NCBI RefSeq assembly: GCF_026914265.1
Contig: NC_069136.1
Location: 19,089,715-19,153,714 of the forward strand
Length of the DNA: 64,000 nucleotides
DNA from: Mya arenaria
Taxonomy: Eukaryota; Mollusca; Bivalvia; Myida; Myidae
Direction: 5' to 3'
The translations under genes were made by a program, and so were the position numbers. Shown piece after piece: positions 60,740 through 64,000 of this stretch (the stretch's first letter is position 1; every line of letters starts with the position of its first letter). The notes under the pieces were generated by a model that was not told the origin of the DNA, made no database searches, and saw only the letters and a list, made by a program, of their open reading frames with translations.

Positions 60740-61310
60740 ACCAAACATCTGTTGCTTGAGAGGCGTCCACCAATACCACTAGACCGTTCTAATAAAGGTA
60801 CCGCATCCTGTTGGTGAGGGGCGGACAGTGGTGATCAGACACACAGTATGTTGGGTGAGAGGCGGTCACCAACACCACTAGTCTGCTCTCATCCCGCAGG
60901 GGATCGAACCCACAAGCTGTTGGGTGAGAGAAGGTTAGCATTACCACTAGTTTACACTCATCCTTGTGGGGATCGAGACCACAATCTGTTGGGTGAGAGA
61001 AGGTTAGCATTACCACTAGTTTACACTCATCCTTGTGGGGATCGAGACCACAAGCTGTTGGGTGAGAGAAGGTAACCAATATCACTAGACCGTTCTCATC
61101 CTGATTGACATCGACCCCGAAACCTGTTTGGTTAAGGTCGGATTCTAATGCCATTTGGTAAAGCTCATCGTCGTGGTGATAGAACCAACAACCTATTGGG
61201 TAATAGGCAGTCGACAGTACCACTAGACCGCTCTCATCATGGTAGAAATCGAACTCATAACCTGTTGTGTGAGAGGGGGTTACCAACATCTCAAGGCCTT
61301 TCTCTCTTAT
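60740..61310 (-). repeat. tRNA-like tandem array in duplication copy 1
   Basis: About eight units in minus orientation. Two neighbouring 64-bp units (from 60948 and 61012) are nearly identical (GGGATCGAGACCACAA.CTGT and GTGAGAGAAGGTTAGCATTA). Their D-loop-like half resembles the SINE at 22140 more than the array at 50640 does (GAGAGGCGG.CACCAACACC). Confidence 0.65.
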
Positions 61311-63120
61311 TTACATTTTTAAATATTTCGCTTAACAGCACACATGTTAATAGTTTTCTCTGCCTTTCAAAGGGGATACCATCTTGAGTAGTCAAACGTG
61401 CAGAACTCAAAGTTGATCGTGACTTCACCTAGGATCGTTCACTGTGCTGGATTGTAACCCATAGGGTATGATTTGATAGCTCATTAAGAACTCACAACTG
61501 GTTAACTGGTACTGATATATGATACTGATACACGATAAAAAATCTATAAGTATTGAAAAGGGCAAACCATTTAAAATTCATCCCAACTTAAATCCTAAAT
61601 TAAAAAGGTCATTTTCTTTACAAATAAATATACTTCATGGGATACATCAGTATGCTTCAACTGAACATACATACTTTCCCCCTTCCTCTGTTTTGCTATT
61701 TATATTAAGATATGTAGCCAACAGTAGGATCTGTTTGACAATAACGTACCGAAGAGAGAAAACAAATGGCCATGCAATTTGATTAAGATTCACCCCCCAT
61801 ACACCATAAGTTATAATAACAATGACACATAGGCAACAAAAATCCTGACATCTCATTTTACTATCTAGAGTTGTTTCCTATACAGCTTCCATTGAGTGTT
61901 TTATCCAACTGTAAACCTTTTCTTCTTACGTAATTTAACAATAATGCTTTCAACACATTTGTTTGGATCCTATAGTAGTGTACGTTAAGATTGACCAAAG
62001 GCTCTGTTTCAATAAAGAATATCATTTAGATTCTGGCCTTATATTATCTTTTATCTTAGTCGTTAACCAGAAATACGCCCTTAATTAAAAAAAAACAAAC
62101 TTTTGTACGATGTCATGCAAACAGGAATTCAAGTTAAATAAATAACAACAAATAATACGTGTACAATTTTGTTTTGTTACTTATGTGTAAAACTCGGGGT
62201 GATATAAACTTTTCATTTTTTTATAAACTTAAAGCCTTTGAATGTTGTGGCTAAAACTGTGTTATAAAGTTTTTATGTAAGATCATTTAACTATAAATTC
62301 TGGCACTATTTCAATCAGATATAATAGTAGTAAACCTGAACAAAACTTTATAAAAAAGAAATTCAATACGTTTACAAAACCATTTTTAACAATGTGTTAA
62401 ACTCGGACTGACATAAACCTTTCAAAAATATTTTAAAGCTAAATAAGGCAAAATATCCCGCAAGCATTCTTGATTTTAACGCCATGTTTATGAAATGCAA
62501 TACAAGTATTTAAAATAATGAATGGTTGAGGTATGAGCCCCGTTAAGGACACAGGTATATGACCAGATTGCATAATAGATTTCTCCCATTATACCTCTCT
62601 GTAGACAATATATTGGAATACATTATCATGCGAATGTAAATTATTTAAGCAGTATAAATTTTGTCTGTGTAACATGTACTTTCTCTTTCAATAGTTCATT
62701 CAACGACGTAAACGTATTTAATTAAACACAAGGTTTGTCAGTTAAACTGTTTTTACTAATACATGTAGGTTAATAATATATTCTTTTTATTCTTTTTTAC
62801 GCCTCACATTTTGAAGCTTACTTTGTGCTGCTTTATCATAACACGATTGTGATGACTTGCGCTCATTTCCTTAACCTGTATGTGTGTGCTCTTTGAGGGG
62901 CCGTAAAAAGTAATTTTGGTAGGAATAGCACCAAACACCTCTTCAACGGCGGCCGGAAATATCGCTAGATCGCTCTTGGTGGTGTTCGAGCTAACAACAT
63001 CCTGTCTGAGATTGCACCATAGTTAGGGACAGTCTATCACGATTGTAACTTGTAATCTTACATTGTGCTGAAATAGTTTGACTCGAGTGTGTAGACTGCG
63101 GATTTCGTTTACCACTACCT

Positions 63121-63457
63121 CATCCGGAACTACTCGGCCATTTTCTATCGAAACAATCCCGGATGTATATGGACGGTTTACAATGTTAGAAATCGGTTTA
63201 CTTTAACTACGCTGCAAGTAAATTGTATAGTATTTTTTATTTAGCATTTAAACTTAATGACTTAACTCTTGTGAAACTTGATTACGTTGGCAATAATACA
63301 CTTCACTGGCAATCAATTTTAACTTGGATATACAATTACAAGCTAAAAGACTTCATACAATTAATACTATAATTGAAGATTTTACGAACTACTTCTACTG
63401 ATGTACCGGCATACATCCGAGGCTGTTTCGATAAAAATGGCCGAGGAGTTCCGAATG
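63121..63457. mobile_element. MITE, CATTCGGAACTCCTCGGCCA family, copy D
   Basis: CATCCGGAACTACTCGGCCA at the left end and GGCCGAGGAGTTCCGAATG at the right end, 337 bp. The interior begins CCGGATGTATATGGACGG. Inserted in duplication copy 2. Confidence 0.88.
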
Positions 63458-63479
63458 ACCAGTACCTGTCTGTTTTTGA

Positions 63480-63795
63480 AAGCCATAAAAAGGAACCTCT
63501 GGTAGGGATCGAACCGAAAACCTCTTGAGAGGTAGTCAGAATATCGCTTGACTACTCTTATCAAGTAAGTGATCGAAACCACAAACTGTTTGTGACGGAC
63601 AGTCACCAAAACCCCATAATTTGTTAGGCAAGGGGCGGACAGCAATGCCACAAACTTAATCTTATCTTGGTGGTGATCAAACCGACAACCTGTAAGGTGA
63701 GAGGCGGTCACCAAAAAAACCTAGACCATTCTCAGCCGCATTTGGATCGAACCCACAACATCTTGTGTGAGAGGCATTCACCTAAACCAAAACCA
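63480..63795 (-). repeat. tRNA-like tandem array in duplication copy 2
   Basis: About five degenerate minus-strand units with B-box words (GGGATCGAACC, GTGATCGAAACC, TGGATCGAACCC on the plus strand). They are more decayed than in the other arrays. Confidence 0.55.
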
Positions 63796-63799
63796 CTCT

Positions 63800-64000
63800 C
63801 GCCCATTTGAATATTATGGACATTTTATCATCGATAATTATATACAGAAATCTAGATGGTTAGCCTTATTGATCTTACATGGACTCCTCTCTATTTTATC
63901 ATTATCTTCAAAAGCTGTGACTGACTGGCCAACGTGTTTGTTGTATCTAGATGCTACTTCTATAATGTTTAATGGTTTTCTTTTTATCTGAAAATAGTCG
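63800..64000 (+). repeat. Copy of the upstream flank of the B-box gene
   Basis: ATTATGGAC.TTT, ATCGATA.TTATATA, AGAAATCTAG.TGGTTAGCCTTA, ACTGGCCAA and TCTAGATGCTACTT.TATAA, then ATCTGAAAA.AGT. They match 51880-52085 in the same order; that stretch directly precedes the first coding exon at 52120. The window ends about 35 bases before the position of the homologous start codon. Confidence 0.75.

Larger units (their letters stand above)
58790..61310. repeat. Segmental duplication, copy 1
   Basis: Starts with GGATACC/GAATACCATCTTC, CAAAGCT.AT..TGACTTCACC and GATTAACTGGTA. Then come CTTTACAAATAAA, GAACATACATAC, CCTTTCCTCT.TTTTGCT and GAGAGAAAACAAAT, then the SINE-like segment (60160-60395). It ends with a tRNA-like array (60740-61310). 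The same order of words is found in 61366-63800. Divergence is substantial, so the duplication is not recent. Confidence 0.65.
61366..63800. repeat. Segmental duplication, copy 2
   Basis: The same landmarks as copy 1, in order: GGGGATACCATCTT, GACTTCACC and GGTTAACTGGTA; then TTTACAAATAAA, GAACATACATACTTTCCCCC and GAAGAGAGAAAACAAATGG; then ACATGTACTTTCTCTTTCAAT and a tRNA-like array (63480-63790). An extra SINE-like piece at 62870-63020 suggests an internal duplication. Confidence 0.65.

Overview
This is animal nuclear DNA: spliced genes with GT-AG introns, AT-rich intergenic sequence, many MITE-like palindromic repeats and large tandem arrays. The gene types (a RING-less B-box/beta-propeller gene in a tandem duplication, an intron-poor LRR membrane protein, a small Kazal-like secreted protein) and the repeat style point to a lophotrochozoan, most likely a bivalve mollusc. 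The species cannot be named from sequence alone.

Layout, left to right. (1) 349-5055 (+): the C-terminal part of an RSF1-like chromatin-remodelling subunit (PHD finger plus basic/acidic tail), with the 5' part outside the window. A TIR transposon and a decayed copy of the PHD exon lie in its first visible intron. (2) 9740-13685 (-): a five-exon secreted protein of 131 residues with two Kazal-like cysteine domains. (3) 14466-19455: a 5-kb satellite of 25-bp units. (4) 20500-21976 (+): an LRR-FN3-transmembrane protein with a one-base frameshift. (5) 22785-28829: two adjacent foldback-type elements. One has arms built from tandem hairpin units; the other has nearly matching 0.7-kb arms. (6) 29302-31200 (+): FIS1, the mitochondrial/peroxisomal fission adaptor, without its short first exon, followed by a 17-bp-based minisatellite. 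(7) 35160-46729 (+): a complete beta-tubulin gene with a 7.4-kb first intron that holds a 2.5-kb minisatellite. It has TWO versions of exon 2 (42595-42703 and 42766-42874). (8) 48170-49440: a decayed non-LTR retrotransposon. (9) 52120-55875 (+): a complete three-exon B-box/coiled-coil/beta-propeller (TRIM-like, no RING) gene. (10) 58790-64000: two diverged tandem copies of a repeat-rich segment. They resemble the DNA upstream of the B-box gene, so a paralogue probably starts just past the right edge.

The genes are unrelated in function (chromatin, protease inhibition, adhesion, organelle fission, cytoskeleton, ubiquitin-type signalling or RNA regulation); there is no operon-like organisation. 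The most notable signal is the duplicated beta-tubulin exon 2. Both copies are intact and differ in only three residues despite about 21 base changes. They are separated by a 62-bp gap, and including both would shift the frame into a stop, which is the signature of mutually exclusive splicing. The second is the recurrent tandem arrays of tRNA-like (A-box/B-box) units attached to a SINE-like tail, found at several loci.
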